A program made the translations under genes and the position numbers. Under the pieces are notes generated by a model. That model ran no database searches. It had not been told where the DNA came from and saw only the letters and a list, made by a program, of their open reading frames with translations. Below are positions 1 through 12,300 of a DNA stretch of 64,000 bases, one piece after another. The number at the start of each line of letters is the position of its first letter. Positions within the stretch are counted from its first letter, which is position 1. The DNA comes from Podospora pseudocomata (Eukaryota; Ascomycota; Sordariomycetes; Sordariales; Podosporaceae), in the NCBI RefSeq assembly GCF_035222375.1, contig NC_085889.1, forward strand, positions 3,348,001 to 3,412,000. Direction: 5' to 3'.

Positions 1-308
1 TGTCGTCGACATGCACATATCAAGCACACCATGTGCCAAGCCCTGTAGTCTCAAGACGGAGAACTTCAACTTCAGTCTTATCTCAGACTACCAATGTGTG
101 ATCCCGAGATCTCGGGATCACGGAACGGCGAGTTGTCTATCTGGAATGATAGCAAACATGCAGTCTCACCTGCAGTTCGCGCAGGTATAAGACATGAGTG
201 TCTCGCCCTCGACAAGACACCACCTTTTCTCATCACCTCACTCACCCCCTCATCCATCTGCATCTTCCTTTGAGTTCGAGTCTTCTCACGAACCCAAATA
301 CCTTCGAG

Positions 309-2642
309 ATGCTCGCCGAGTCTCTGGTGGCGGCCCTCTTGGCCATCGCCCCCGTCTCTGCTCGTCCGGAACCCGACCTCTGGCGCCGCGCTGTGAGCGC
401 TGCTGACGTTCGCACCTGCGCCCTCACCGACGAAGCTCCTCACGTCAAGGCTCCCAAGGCTAACGCCTGGGCTCCCATCTCTCCTCAGGATGTCAAGGAT
501 GTCTGGAAGTTTGTCCACGATCCTGAGCGCGCCCTCAACCTCACGGACCCTGCCAACGCCACCCTGACCGACAACTACGTCTTCCTCGTCGATACCTTGT
601 ACCTCAACAAGACCCAGGTCCTCAGCTACATCGACGGCGATGCAGCTCAGCCTCCCAAGTATGCTCGTGTCGTCATCTTCGAGGGCGGCAAGGAGGAGCC
701 TGTCTCTCAGGAGTACATGGTTGGCCCCCTTCCTGTTGGTGCTGAGACCACCATCGCCCCTTACGACTACCCCTTCAACGGCGGCCTTGGTGGCAAGATC
801 CCCTACGATGGTCGCTACATGGATGGCAAGCGCACCGCTGGCTATCAACCTCTCCTCAAGCAGGCCATGACTGATGTCGCCGACATCACCAAGGCTCTCT
901 TCAATGGTACCTACTACGGTGCCAGCGACCCCCGCACCGACATTGTTGCTGCCAACACTGGTCCCCACTCTCTCGATGGCTCCCAGTCCTGGATCACCAT
1001 CATGTTCAGATACCCTGGCGCCGCCAGCTACGTCACTCCCATTGACTTCTACATCATTCTCGACATCACCGGCACCGACATCTCCAAGTACACCCTCCGC
1101 GGCTATGTCACCAACACCAAGTTCTTCAAGACTGCCGATGAGCTCCGCAAGGCCTTCGAGGCTGGCGAGATCATCAGCGAGTTCCCTCAGACCCGTGACC
1201 AGGAGTGGGCCCTTCTCAAGGCTGTCCCTGAGATGGGTGTTCGTGACCTTGACGACCGCATTGCTCCCCAGAGCATTGAGATTGGTGGCAAGCGCTACAA
1301 GCTCGACCGCGAGAACCAGTATGTTGAGTTCATGGGCTGGTCTTTCTACATGTCCTTCACTCGCATCCTCGGTCTCATGTTCTACGACATCAAGTTCAAG
1401 GGTGAGCGCATCATCTACGAGCTCTCTCTCCAGGAGGCTGCTGCTCAGTATGCTGGCAACCAGCCCAAGGCTGCCAACACTGTCTACCACGACACTTACT
1501 TCTCCATCGGTTCCACCTCTGCCACTCTCATCGAGGGGTTCGACTGCCCCTTCGGCGCCACCATGCTGAACGTCACCTATCCCGCCAACGATGTCACCGA
1601 TATCCACCCCCAGGGTATCTGCCTGTTCGAGTCTGACTCCGGATACCCCGTTGCCCGTCACAGATATGGCAGCGGTGGCAACCCCAACGGTTTCTCCAAC
1701 ATTGCCGCCGTCAAGAGCTCTGCTCTCCATGCCCGCACCATTGCCACCATTGGTAACTACGACTACCTCTTCGACTATGCTTTCCACGTTGACGGCTCCA
1801 TCGAGATTGAGGTCCGCGCTTCCGGCTATCTCCAGTCTTCCCCCTACTACAAGGACCAGACCAACTTTGGCGCTCGTGTCGGCCTTGGCACCCAGGGTTC
1901 TTTCCACGACCACATTCTCTCCTGGAAGGCCGATTTCGATATCATCTCCACCAAGAACTCCCTCCAGCGCACCGATCTCATCGTCGTCAACCAGACCCAG
2001 CCCTGGTTCCCCGAGCTCGGCGAGTTCGAACAGATGGAGCTCAAGGCCTACAACATGGAGAAGGAGCAGCAGTTCAACTGGGCCCAGAACGGCCAGAGCA
2101 TGTTCTGCGTCGTCAACGACGAGGAGAAGAACTCCTGGGGTGTCTCCCGCGGTTACCGCCTCGTGCCCGGCCGCAGCAACGTCCACCTCACCACCCACAA
2201 CTCCCCCTTCTCCAAGCACTCCTCCCACATCCTCAAGTCTCACCTCGCCGTCACCCAGCACCACGACAACGAGCCCTATGGCAACTCGTGGCAGAACGTT
2301 AACCTGCCCCTCAAGCCCCAGCAGGACTTCTCCAAGCTCTTCAACGACGAGAGCGTCGATGGTGAGGACATTGTTGTCTGGTTCAACCTCGGCATGCACC
2401 ACTACACCCGCTCTGAGGATATCCCCGTCACCCTCTACTCCGAGGCCGTCTCCAGCATCGTGTTCGCTCCCCAGAACTTCCACGACCGCGCCCAGGAGGG
2501 TGATCTCCAGAACAGACGCTGGATCACCTCCAACGCCACCACTGGTGAGATCACCTATGAGGACCAGGGTCTTCAGCTCCCCACTTGCAAGGTTGCCCTC
2601 GAGGAGCCCGCTACCAAGATTCTTCCTTGGCTCAAGATCTAG
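309..2642 (+). CDS. Secreted copper amine oxidase
   Basis: Single-exon gene of 777 aa. It oxidises primary amines to aldehydes, giving H2O2 and ammonia, using copper and a self-made topaquinone. Tyr484 in the NYDY motif is the topaquinone precursor. Asp395 (YHDTYF) fits the catalytic base. His533 and His535 (HDH) and His698 (HYTRSEDIP) fit the three copper ligands. The ATG at 309 was chosen over an in-frame ATG at 198 because it starts directly with a signal peptide (hydrophobic to about residue 18, ending PVSA). Several N-x-S/T sites also suit a secreted glycoprotein. The length fits the fungal lysyl-oxidase-like branch of the family. Codon use is strongly C-ending at third positions, which suggests high expression. 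The family call is firm; the substrate cannot be read from sequence. Confidence 0.95.
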   Translation: MLAESLVAALLAIAPVSARPEPDLWRRAVSAADVRTCALTDEAPHVKAPKANAWAPISPQDVKDVWKFVHDPERALNLTDPANATLTDNYVFLVDTLYLNKTQVLSYIDGDAAQPPKYARVVIFEGGKEEPVSQEYMVGPLPVGAETTIAPYDYPFNGGLGGKIPYDGRYMDGKRTAGYQPLLKQAMTDVADITKALFNGTYYGASDPRTDIVAANTGPHSLDGSQSWITIMFRYPGAASYVTPIDFYIILDITGTDISKYTLRGYVTNTKFFKTADELRKAFEAGEIISEFPQTRDQEWALLKAVPEMGVRDLDDRIAPQSIEIGGKRYKLDRENQYVEFMGWSFYMSFTRILGLMFYDIKFKGERIIYELSLQEAAAQYAGNQPKAANTVYHDTYFSIGSTSATLIEGFDCPFGATMLNVTYPANDVTDIHPQGICLFESDSGYPVARHRYGSGGNPNGFSNIAAVKSSALHARTIATIGNYDYLFDYAFHVDGSIEIEVRASGYLQSSPYYKDQTNFGARVGLGTQGSFHDHILSWKADFDIISTKNSLQRTDLIVVNQTQPWFPELGEFEQMELKAYNMEKEQQFNWAQNGQSMFCVVNDEEKNSWGVSRGYRLVPGRSNVHLTTHNSPFSKHSSHILKSHLAVTQHHDNEPYGNSWQNVNLPLKPQQDFSKLFNDESVDGEDIVVWFNLGMHHYTRSEDIPVTLYSEAVSSIVFAPQNFHDRAQEGDLQNRRWITSNATTGEITYEDQGLQLPTCKVALEEPATKILPWLKI

Positions 2643-3539
2643 GGGTGGTTTACGATCTGAATGAAGAACACAGGAGTTGAGGGGAAGAAAGAGGAAGATT
2701 TCTTTGGTTATGATTTTTGATGAAACGACACGATCTTTACTTAATATTTTGCATGCCTTATGACGGATACACACACATTGGGAATACCGGAACTAGTTGG
2801 GAACGCATACAACAGTTGATGACGCTGGGGCTCATATCACTCGCTTTATGATAGATATTTACGACGATGTACATAGATGCATAGACTATAGACTTTGGGG
2901 AGACAAGTTGATGGGGAGAGGGAGGAGGGGAGAAGGAAGAAAAGGTTGTTAATATTGGGCTTTTGTGCAGAACTTCTGGGGAGAGGGAGACTGTGGATAT
3001 GAGAATAAGAAGTACATATTTGCCATTCATCATTTGCCACGCATAAACTGTTGTACCGGAGTTTACGGAGGTCCACGAGAATTTGTGGATGCTTCCAATT
3101 TCCTGATCGCGAGACAAGCAAAATCCGAGCCCACCTTTTCGATTTCCTCTTTCGGATGCCAAGAGGCCGCACTTAAGTCTAGCGTTATGGAGTATGCCAA
3201 GCACAACAGCTACGGTCAACCGCAGTTAACAGCGACGATCAACAGCCACAGTTGCGCGAGCCGTTCAGAGGATCCAGGCACGCCAGGGCAGGTGAGTTGA
3301 TAGCTGTCGCAAACCATGGTGTGAGAGCTGTTGAGAGGGCCTAGGGCAGGTAGGCTGATAGGTGTAGGTGCCGTCGTAGGTGCCAGTGAGAGTGCCAGTA
3401 AAGCCCTGGGCACCTTGATAGGCAAGGTGCGTAGTGCGTTAGTTTGGCAAGCAGATAGGTTGATTGCCCTGTTGAACTGGGCCACTGGGCAGGTTGGATG
3501 TACGCTTTGCCCCACAGGCCCTCACCCCATCGCCCGGCC
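2643..3539. other. Intergenic, no gene seen
   Basis: Terminator side of the amine oxidase. At about 3330-3480 there are degenerate short GGTGCC/GGCAGGT-type repeats directly before the kinase relic. No supported gene. Confidence 0.5.
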
Positions 3540-5646
3540 TACAGCCTCCTCCCTTCTGCAAACCCCGTGGCGTCATAGTACAAGCAGCTTAGTAAACTCG
3601 TCTAAATACTGCAAAGATGTAGACAGAGTCCTCAGTGATAAATTAGGCGTCATCTACGTCGGGCTCCCTCAATTCCACGAAACGTATTTCGGACGGGTGC
3701 CAGATCTTAAGGCAGCATCCGAGGCCATCTTCAAGAAGTGTAAGGAGGGTGTCGTACGGCTGCGAGGATTTGTAATAGTTGATGATATTGTTAAGTGCTC
3801 AAACAAACAGCTCCGGAGAGCAAAAAAACCTATCCTTATCCTTTCCCAAATATGTGGGCCCAGGGCCGAGGCCTTGGAGCAACTTGACTGCCCAATCCCA
3901 CAGGAGTATTACCTCCCACAGCGGGCGACGAACCACTTTCTAGTAATGGGTGGAGCGGATGGTCGAGAGATATAAACCAGGACGACGTTTTAAGCTGGTT
4001 TGCAGAGCTAAGCGAGAAGCTGGCGACGCTCGCAGGAGATTACACGTCTATCCCGACACATCGACGAAGGCCACTAGCACAACCCGACAAGCCAATCCCG
4101 GGCTCCACTGCGATACGCAAGTTAGACGTCGGCTTCGTGGATGACCCAAAGGCCGGGAAGGACTCACAATGCCACTGGTTACAAATCCTGGTACCAGGCG
4201 AGCTGAAAAGCAACTCAGACGCCGATATAGCGGCGCAGGCGTGGCATGGTCTATAGACCTTGCCACGTATACGAGGGAAGTCTTCGCTGCTCAAGACACC
4301 GGTCGTTTCATTTTAGGCTTTCCTATTTGCGGATCTTTTATGAGGATATGGGAGTTTGATCGGCTTGGCGCTAGTGTATCGGAGAGGTTTAATATTAACC
4401 AAGATGGGTGGCGCTTTGTATTTACGGTCCTCGGGTTTCTCTAGATGAACAAAGAGGAGCTTGGCTTCGATCTAACATTTATAACGGCTAACGGCCAGCG
4501 ATTTATCGAGATCGAGCGGAACGGCTCAAAGGAACAGCTCATCATTGATAAGTTGATGCAACGAGCACGTTAGGTTGCCGGTCAGGTTACAACATGCTGG
4601 AAAGCTCATGCCCAAGGGCAGCCATATATACCGCTCGTCATTAAAGATTCATGGCAGTATCCAGAACGCGGTGAGGAAGGTGAATTATGACCCGAGGCGA
4701 CCAGGCAAAACGTCATCAACGTTGCCAGGTATTATTACCACGAAACGGTTCAGATATGTGGACCGGATGACGACGCCCGAAATAACGTCCGAGGAGGACT
4801 AGACTTCACCAGCGCCAAGACTTGCCAGCCGAAACAGTCAGCCCCCGGGGCCTCAGTTTTGCGAAAACTCCGCAGCAGCAGCGTGGCTGCTGGTAAGAAA
4901 CGATCGTCCAGTGAAGCCGGCGCCCCTCTGCCACACAGCAAGCGGTCTTGCTCGGCATCTCAAGCTAGCGGTAATCTGTCAAATCGAGTGCATCGTCGTG
5001 TCATTATTCGCGAATATGGAACTCCTATCTACAGGACTAACTCCCGAAGGTCTCTGCTTGCCGTGCTTGAAGGCTGCGTTGAAGGGCACGAATCCCTACG
5101 TAAAGGCCGGCATCCTACACAGAGACATCTCTATCAATAACCTCCTGATCAACGAGGACATCAATAATCCCTCCTGGCCTTTCCTTTTGATTAACCTGGA
5201 TCTTGCAATTAAAGGGGAACGAGAGGGTGCGTCCGGTGCCAATACGAAGACCAAGCACGAAGGCATTCATGGCAATCGGGGCACTTCTAGGCGAGCAGCA
5301 TTCTTTCATGCACGATCTCGAGTCATTCTTTTGGGTGTTGTGGTGGATATGCATTCACCATGAAGGGCCGCACGAGCATAGAGTTATCGCCTGGTTCGAC
5401 TCATGGAATTACATGGACATAGAGGGGTTAGCGACTCAGAAGACAGGGCTAGTAAGCCACGAGGGGGACTTCCTCAGGATCGCTAACGAGTATTTTACTC
5501 CTTATTATCAGCCACTGATACGTTGGGTCGACCGATTACGGAAAGTTGTCTTTCCAAATCGTGGAAGGTGGGAGAGAGAGGACACAGGGCCATATTTTCA
5601 GATGCGGCAGATCCTTCAAGAAGCCCAAATGGATCCGGCTATCTAA
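3540..5646 (+). pseudogene. Decayed FunK1-type fungal protein kinase
   Basis: The pieces lie in order across three frames and match the FunK1 (fungus-specific kinase) layout. The N-terminal part includes SSLLQTPW and GLPQFHETYFGRVPDLK. A middle part includes FVDDPKAGK and LVPGELKSN. A further part reads LATYTREVFAAQDTGRF and GSFMRIWEFDRL. The kinase lobe holds HRDISINNLLINED (catalytic HRD and Asn), LDLAIK in the DFG position, and HSFMHDLESFFWVLWW. It is broken by an in-frame TAG at 4442, where the family has Trp (TGG to TAG), another TAG at 4571, and frame changes near 4250 and 5105. A stretch of about 180 bp near 3760-3935 does not match what I know of the family and may be an insertion. 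Presumed non-functional. This expanded fungal family often lies in repeat-rich regions. Confidence 0.85.
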
Positions 5647-6192
5647 GCAAGAGCCAAGCAACCTGGTATTTGTATAACTACATTGTCTGCTCGTTTCAGT
5701 CGATCCCCTATAAGATAGAGCTATGATGTATCCAAATAAAGGCGAGCCGCACCATCTCGTAGACGAGGCCTGCATCTGCAATTACTATTTGTATATTCGG
5801 TGCACCTTTGAGTATCATATATATCATTGAGTGAGGTAATCGAGTGAGTTTCATGTGCTGCAGTTAGTGTCCCTTATTTCCTCTTTGAACGAGTAACGGC
5901 GCTTCATGTCACTGTCAACGTCGCTGCATTTTCAGCCTGGATGTTCCCGTCATTGGGTATGACATCGTCTGGGAAATTTGGCAATGACAAAAAGGCGATG
6001 AGTAAGGCAAAAAAGACCCTGGATCCCTACTCTTACTGCCTTGCCTACCTAAACATGTTGATTGAAGAATCAGATAACCGCTCAATTATATGGCAGGCTT
6101 TCTCGCTATGAACCTCAACAGCCGCAAGCTCTAACGTTTCCGCTTATGCCCCATATAAGATTGTGCCCATATCTTTCTTTTGAGGCTCAAGT

Positions 6193-8010
6193 GCTGAGCC
6201 GTAATATCCCAGTCGAGTTAAAAACACATGCTCTGGTGACACTTTTGCTTGCTCAGAATAGACCCCTGGCTACATATTACCATGATAGAGAATATTGCCA
6301 CTTTTACACTTTTGCACTATTCTAGCAGCTAGTCTAAACCGGAACTTGCAGAAATTTACCTTGCAAGATCTCGCTGCCATTAAAAATGAAGCTATTCCCA
6401 CCATGAAGACCAACCCCCAAATACGAAGTTTACCCGGGTGATGCTCCAGCCCTGTAGATACCATTAATCAGCTCTGCCTTTCTTCAATCTCTTAGGCAAA
6501 ACATTGTCTTCGAGGAAAATAAGCCTCAAGAATATGAGAATATACACATCAGAGCTGGGTTAGACAAAGACAGATGTAAATGAGGGATGTGCCCAAGTAG
6601 TGCTCTAATAACGTGGGCGGAATGATCTTGTCTCCAACGTGCCTGTTACATCCAATCAGCCGCTGTCATTATCCAAGCAGAAAAGTGAGGCAAACAATCT
6701 CGTCCCTCGCATCTTTGCATGTCATCCCTGTCTGCACGACCTGCAGGTTATTACACATTGCGGGAGCGTAAACCAATCAACTATAGTATACTAGAGCCGT
6801 GGCCAGCCTTTTGTTCTGTGAAAACGAAAGAGACAAAAGAGCCGCATTGCGCCCCCGATAGTAGTGCTGAGCCGTAATGCGTTATGCCCTTGTTCGAGTG
6901 GGATAAATTTGAGAACGAAAAATGGCCAGTTCAGAAGGTCATTGGGTACAGCCGATCATTACACAAGCCAGGCCAGTCAGGATGATTTCTAATATTGGAC
7001 CATCGGTCGCTTCCGATTGGCCAACAAATCCCCTGCTGATTCAAGAACCTAGTGAAGAACCAAGAGAGAGCAGCTTCACATTCCTGCTTCTCTTACTGGC
7101 TTAGCATGCATCTAGCAGTCACCCTGTCCACAAAATAAATAACACCCGAATAGGTTTACCCATATAATATTATTATAAACCTTAAATTAAAAGATAATCA
7201 GTATCCTTTTAAAGATAGTAAATAGGTCTCTGATGATAACTAAAAGGCGTCCAAAGATATTGAAAAGGCCTATTAATCTTGCTCTTCAGGTATAGTTTAC
7301 AACCTATATGGGCTAACTTACTCTGAGTGTCTCAATTATTTTATAAAGAGAGTGACAGTGCATCACGCCGTGACACGTAACCAGAAACTGACCTATCAGC
7401 CATGTTTTTTTATTAGAGCAAATCCCAAGTCGACGTCACCATGCAGGAACATGAGGAATTGTCTCTCACACCGAGCATTGTGGCCAATAAAAATTGACAT
7501 GCTAGAGCCTTGGCCTGTTTTTCCATTTCAAATTTAGCAAGTATCAATTCAGTCGCCTTTTTCCGCTGAGCCGTGATATCCATATGCGAGTGTGCTTGAT
7601 TCGCAAAAGCAGCGACAATTCTTATGACCCCGCCACTTTTCGTTTCAGTGTTCATGCAAGTGCAGCTTGCTGAGCCGTATTCCCCCCCCCAAAATCATGG
7701 AGTTCTACGCAGAAAGAACCCTAAGCTCAAGGTAGGTAGATGACTGCCACCACTCTTTAAACCAAGTTCGATAAAGCCTTCCATGTCATTGGCTTCCCTC
7801 TGAAGCTTCCATCCATCATTTCCAAAATGGTCTCGATTATTAGAACACGGCCAGCTTGAATGATGCAAGCAGTACTTCAAAATATTGCAACCACAAAATG
7901 TACCTTCTCCTTGAGCAACGATTTGAAGACGTCCCGCGTGGTAATTCTAACAGGTGCCGGCTACCAACGTGACTCAACATGCGGCGGGCAAAATTTACGG
8001 CTCAGCCGTA
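6193..8010. repeat. Dispersed GCTGAGCCGTAAT motif cluster
   Basis: Copies at 6193-6205 and 6866-6878 share the longer AGTGCTGAGCCGTAAT. GCTGAGCCGTGAT is at 7565-7577 and GCTGAGCCGTAT at 7669-7680. A palindromic form, TACGGCTCAGCCGTA, is at 7996-8010. A 13-mer recurring like this within 1.8 kb is not expected by chance. It could be the ends of decayed small transposons or a cluster of binding sites; I cannot tell which. Confidence 0.55.
7128..7346. mobile_element. MITE, family A, copy 1
   Basis: About 219 bp, AT-rich, non-coding. Imperfect terminal inverted repeats of about 38 bp: the left end begins CCACAAAATAAAT and the right end, read in reverse, TTATAAAATAATTGAG. Both ends run into an AAGTAAGTTAACCCATAT-like block. 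The interior shares the AAAGATAGT and GGCCTATTAAT blocks with copies near 17.3 and 41.0 kb. No transposase, so it would have moved in trans. Confidence 0.7.
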
Positions 8011-8079
8011 CAGGTATTGGCCCAAAGGCCGCATTAAGATGAAAAGAAAAGTATGCCTTCCTCTGATCTTTTTGGACTT

Positions 8080-8861
8080 TCATTGGTTAAGTGGTACAGG
8101 ACGCAGTTTCACACGAAACACACCGCCATCACTGCAGGTTTGACTACTCAATGAAAAGCAAGGGATTTCACTGTTTCCGACTTCGAGAGCTCCAAACTTT
8201 GAGGGGTCGCTGAGCTGTAGTCTTCTGGTAATGCGGTACTCTAAACCCGTGGAATAGGCGATGTTAACATATGTCCAAGTGCCATCATTTACCCTGATTT
8301 GAAAGGTGATAGCGAATTGATCAGAACCATGCTTCACTGAACTGCTAGAAGTTGGGGGGACAGAACTGACAGGCTCCGGACTTGGAAGATAGCCGAGGCA
8401 GATTCTTTACCCACTGTTCTGTGTTTTTTTGCCAGCCGTGGACTTGAGAGATGAATTCTGCCTCGAAAATCACGGCTCACATAGCTCCGCCACTCTGATA
8501 GCTCCGCCACCAAGTCGAGGATGAAAAATGGCCAGTCCTCATCTACCTCTCCATTCCATTGGTCACTCGCATGCGCATGACGCGTCCTGGGGTGAAAAAC
8601 TTGTCGACACCACCCTGCTGCATATCTTGGCAACGCCTTGAAGAAAGCCTTGCGTGCTGGAGACGGAAATTCCTGCTGCTCCCTGAACAAGTGCACAAGA
8701 ATGGCTAACGCTCTTCGGAAGACAAGACATGCATACACCTTTCGGTCATTGGAAGGTCTTTGATGGTTGATGAAACAGTCCATACTAAGGCACAAAGGTT
8801 CAGCATGTATTGGCTGTCTAACAGTCTGTATGTTTGATGAGGATAACAAGCGACCACCCAC
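8080..8861 (-). other. Possible unknown gene or relic
   Basis: Two adjoining minus-strand ORFs, 175 aa (8334-8861) and 85 aa (8080-8337), in different frames. The second (ITFQIRVNDGTWTYV, then VFRVKLRPVPLNQ) has a beta-rich, protein-like composition. I found no splice pair that joins them in frame and I do not recognise either. It may be a decayed gene. Confidence 0.25.
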
Positions 8862-9359
8862 CGCTTTAGTTTTGCATGAAAACGTATGCAGAAGGGCTTA
8901 TAGCCCAATGATTGCTCTCCTGGCGAGAGTCATAATACTTTCTTGCTTTTCACGAAACAATCAAGTGTTGACATCTGCTCCTTTCTTTTCAATTCTTTTT
9001 TTACCTAACCTCGGTGAGTTTGAGGTAAAATCAGCAGAGCCGTCATCCAGCGCGCGCATGGCTTGATTTCGGGTTTGCTCATCGTAGACTCGGGATACAT
9101 ATTTATGGGATCCAATTTACCAAGTCAGACCAATGTGATAGCTAATGAGGGTGTAGCGACAGCTTGAAACAATGCTCAGGTACTCTATTTGCACTAGTCA
9201 TAAGAGAAAGCTAAAGTCGTATTGTGGAAGAGGAGCAAACAAAGAAAGAGAAGGGCCGTTCAAGGCGACTACGTGATACCCCTTCAGATGGCGCCTTAAG
9301 ACCCGCTTTTATCCACGCTTTTCGACCCCAAATAACCCCTATTTCCTGTTAGCATTTCT

Positions 9360-12300
9360 TCATAACATCCACCCATAGATCCAGGTGAAGAAGGAGAGAT
9401 ATACCAGAAGCGAGTCGAGCTGTTCCGCTCTAATCCCACGCCTGCGCTTTCCAAAGCCTCCACTGGCTAGTTGAAGTTTTGCCTCTTGTCTAGAGAGAAC
9501 ATTGCTCTGAGAACACATACCATGTCAGTGATCTTTCCTTCTGCGATCCATGCCCCAGGAAGATGTTGGGGTGTACTTACATCTTCAATGGTGTGCTTCA
9601 CGATATATCGTACTATTGCCACCTGTTCTGTTTGCCCCAGACGTAAAGCTCTGCCAATGGCTTGGAGTTCAACGGAGGGGTTCCACTGTGGCTCCATGAG
9701 ATAGATACGACTTGCGACGGCGAGATTGAGTCTGCGAGAAAGAGGTATTAGTTCTGAAGCGCTTGGGAATGTAGGACTGCTCTGCCCACCCGACTGCCCC
9801 TGTTCCCAGTGTCATCAGGAGGATGTTTGCGCCAGATGAAGATCGAAAATCTTTCAGAATGCGGATCCGCTCACCGAGCGACAGTGAGCCATGGATACAG
9901 TAGAATGGAATGCGATAGCTTGTCAGAAGCTCTGATATTAGGTTAAGAGTTTTTTTCCAAGATGAGAAAATAATGCTGGGTTAGTAGAGGGTCAGCACTT
10001 GGATGTTTTGTCTGCATGGAACAGCTTAGGTCATCCGTACCTCTTCTGCGATAAGTGCATGGAGATATCCTTCAAGAGAGCCAGGAGCTTCGAGGGGTAT
10101 TGAGTAGGCATTTTTGGAGTTGTATGACTAGGATTGCCAAGAGGAAGAGAATGCTGGACTTGTCCGACAGGGTGAAGGGGACATTGGCTGCCTGCGGCGT
10201 GGTATTGCGGCATACAGGCGCGGCAGACAAGGTGCAGACAATCCGGGAGAAGTAGGCCTCCGTCGGTATCAGGCCTGTCGTTGATGGAATATACTTGCCT
10301 AAAACAAAAAGAGCAATCTGCCTCGTTGTTCTGCTGTAGGTAACTAAGCACTTCGTCCATATCCATTTGTGGCATTGGCGAGGCCGTCCCCGACTCTCGC
10401 TTGGGGATTCCGTTGTTGCAAAAAAGTCGAAGTTTGAGCAGTGATTCCAGAACTGTTGAGTTCAGCTTTCCTCGCCCATGTCCACTCACTGCCCTATCAA
10501 TCTCACGTCGGCATTGTTGTTCTATATTTTTGTACTCCTGGCGTTCTGCTGGAGTGAGCTCAACATCTCTCAGTTTCGGCTCTGGATCTGGCAACCCGAG
10601 AATATCTCTGGTTCGCCTCAGACAAATGCTTCCCAAAAGCACACGGAGATTCTTGAACCGCTCCCGTGACTTGGCTGTGGATAAGTTAGCAATATACTTT
10701 CGAAACGTTGCTGGGTTTTCGACGCTGGGCACCCTGAGAAAGGATACCAGAGCCCCGAGATCATCGACTGAGTTCTGGATAGGTGTCCCTGTTAAACACC
10801 ATCGATGTTGAGCACGTAGCTCAGCTGTGGCTTGGTGTTGCTTTGTTGACGGATTTCGAATCTCATGGGCTGTGGACAACCCAGGTCAGCAAACACAAGG
10901 TCAAGCGTGGAGATGGTTGACACACCTTCATCTAGCACGATCCTAAACCAGTCAATGAAACGCAAAACAGCCTGCCCTTTACGTAGCTCAGCAGCAACAG
11001 TTGCATATGTGGTCAATACAACATCGCTTTCCAGCAGTTGTTTTCGGCTTCTGTCGTCCTGTCTTCCCTGACCGTGGTGCTTGTGCCACGTAATATAGCC
11101 GGGGTAAGTGTGTCTAGGACATGTCAGTTCCAGACAGACATTCTTGTTGTGACAATCTCATCACTCACTTCCGAATTTCATCAATCCAACTGTCTATAAG
11201 CACTAGAAGCATGTTAGGTTCATATCGCAGGCGGGGCGCGGTATTCTGTGCTTACGTGAAGACGGGCAAACAACTAGGGTTGATCTTGATGCCACCACGG
11301 CTGCAGACCTCTGTCCAGGATTTTTGCCTTGAGAAAGGAATGCGCTCGCGCGGCCCATAGATCCTGCAATCGTCGACAGGACCACTAGAGTTTTCCCAAG
11401 ACCCATGTCATCTGCAATAATTCCCCCTTGTACATCCCTGGCCTCTTTGGACCTCCCACCCGTAATTATGTGCTGATATCTGGGACAACGTCAGTATCCT
11501 GATGCCGGTAATAGTGTGAAGGAACCGCATACAAGCACACCTCCAAGTCCGAATCATCATCCTGACACTTCTCCCAGAGACTCATCTCGGCGGGAAGGTC
11601 TCCAGTCTCGCGTCTAAGAATAAAATCAAGAGCTTCGGCCTGGTGGCTGTATTATATGCATTAGGAATTGACCTTTCAAGCATTCAAAGAAGACAACACA
11701 CTCGAGCAGGGTCGTTCTGATGATGCTTCTGTCTGCCACAGACTTAGCAAGGATGCTATGATATGACAAAGAGTTGAGAATGCTATTGATCTCCGCAGTA
11801 TCGTTGGTGGGCTCGACCTCGTTTTGCATCACTCTTTTAATCCTGTCGTTTGCTGGGGAGTGCGAATTGTGAGACTGGCTGTTGTGAAGGGCGATGGGGG
11901 TCTCAGAAACCTCTTTCCCGAGAACCTCTTCTGGGTGAAGATAATGAGGATTGTAGTAAGTAAAGCCGTCAAGCCCGAACTGTGGTTGTTGCAGGAAAAG
12001 TTGCGCCTTGGACAGAACTCTACCAACATCAGCTGCATGTCGTCGGCGACCGTATATGTTGAGATCAAAGTTGACGACGGCCGACATCCTTTCTCGCTCC
12101 CAGCGACGCATCATCCTCACCCACTCCTCATGTGAGATGAAGGCCTGCAGACGTAATTCTACGTCGCGGGAAAAGGCTTGAAAGTGTTGACACACTTTCT
12201 TGTTTAAAACGGCAAACTTCAACCCCTGAAAGTCGAGCGCATAAAAGGCGCCTTGCTCAAGAATATCATAACACTGGAATGGTGAGAAGGTGGCATCATA

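Larger units (their letters stand above)
5647..9359. other. Gene-poor 3.7 kb region
   Basis: Only short unrelated ORFs, plus a MITE (7128-7346), a cluster of a GCTGAGCCGTAAT-type motif, and two minus-strand ORFs near 8.1-8.9 kb that could be a relic. No confident gene. It looks like an accumulation zone for small elements next to the FunK1 relic. Confidence 0.5.

Noticed and set aside
78-2774. 898-codon open frame antisense to the amine oxidase
   Set aside because: The sense frame has all catalytic motifs and a signal peptide. The antisense frame is a product of the strong C-ending codon bias and is Val/Leu/Gly/Asp-rich without domains.
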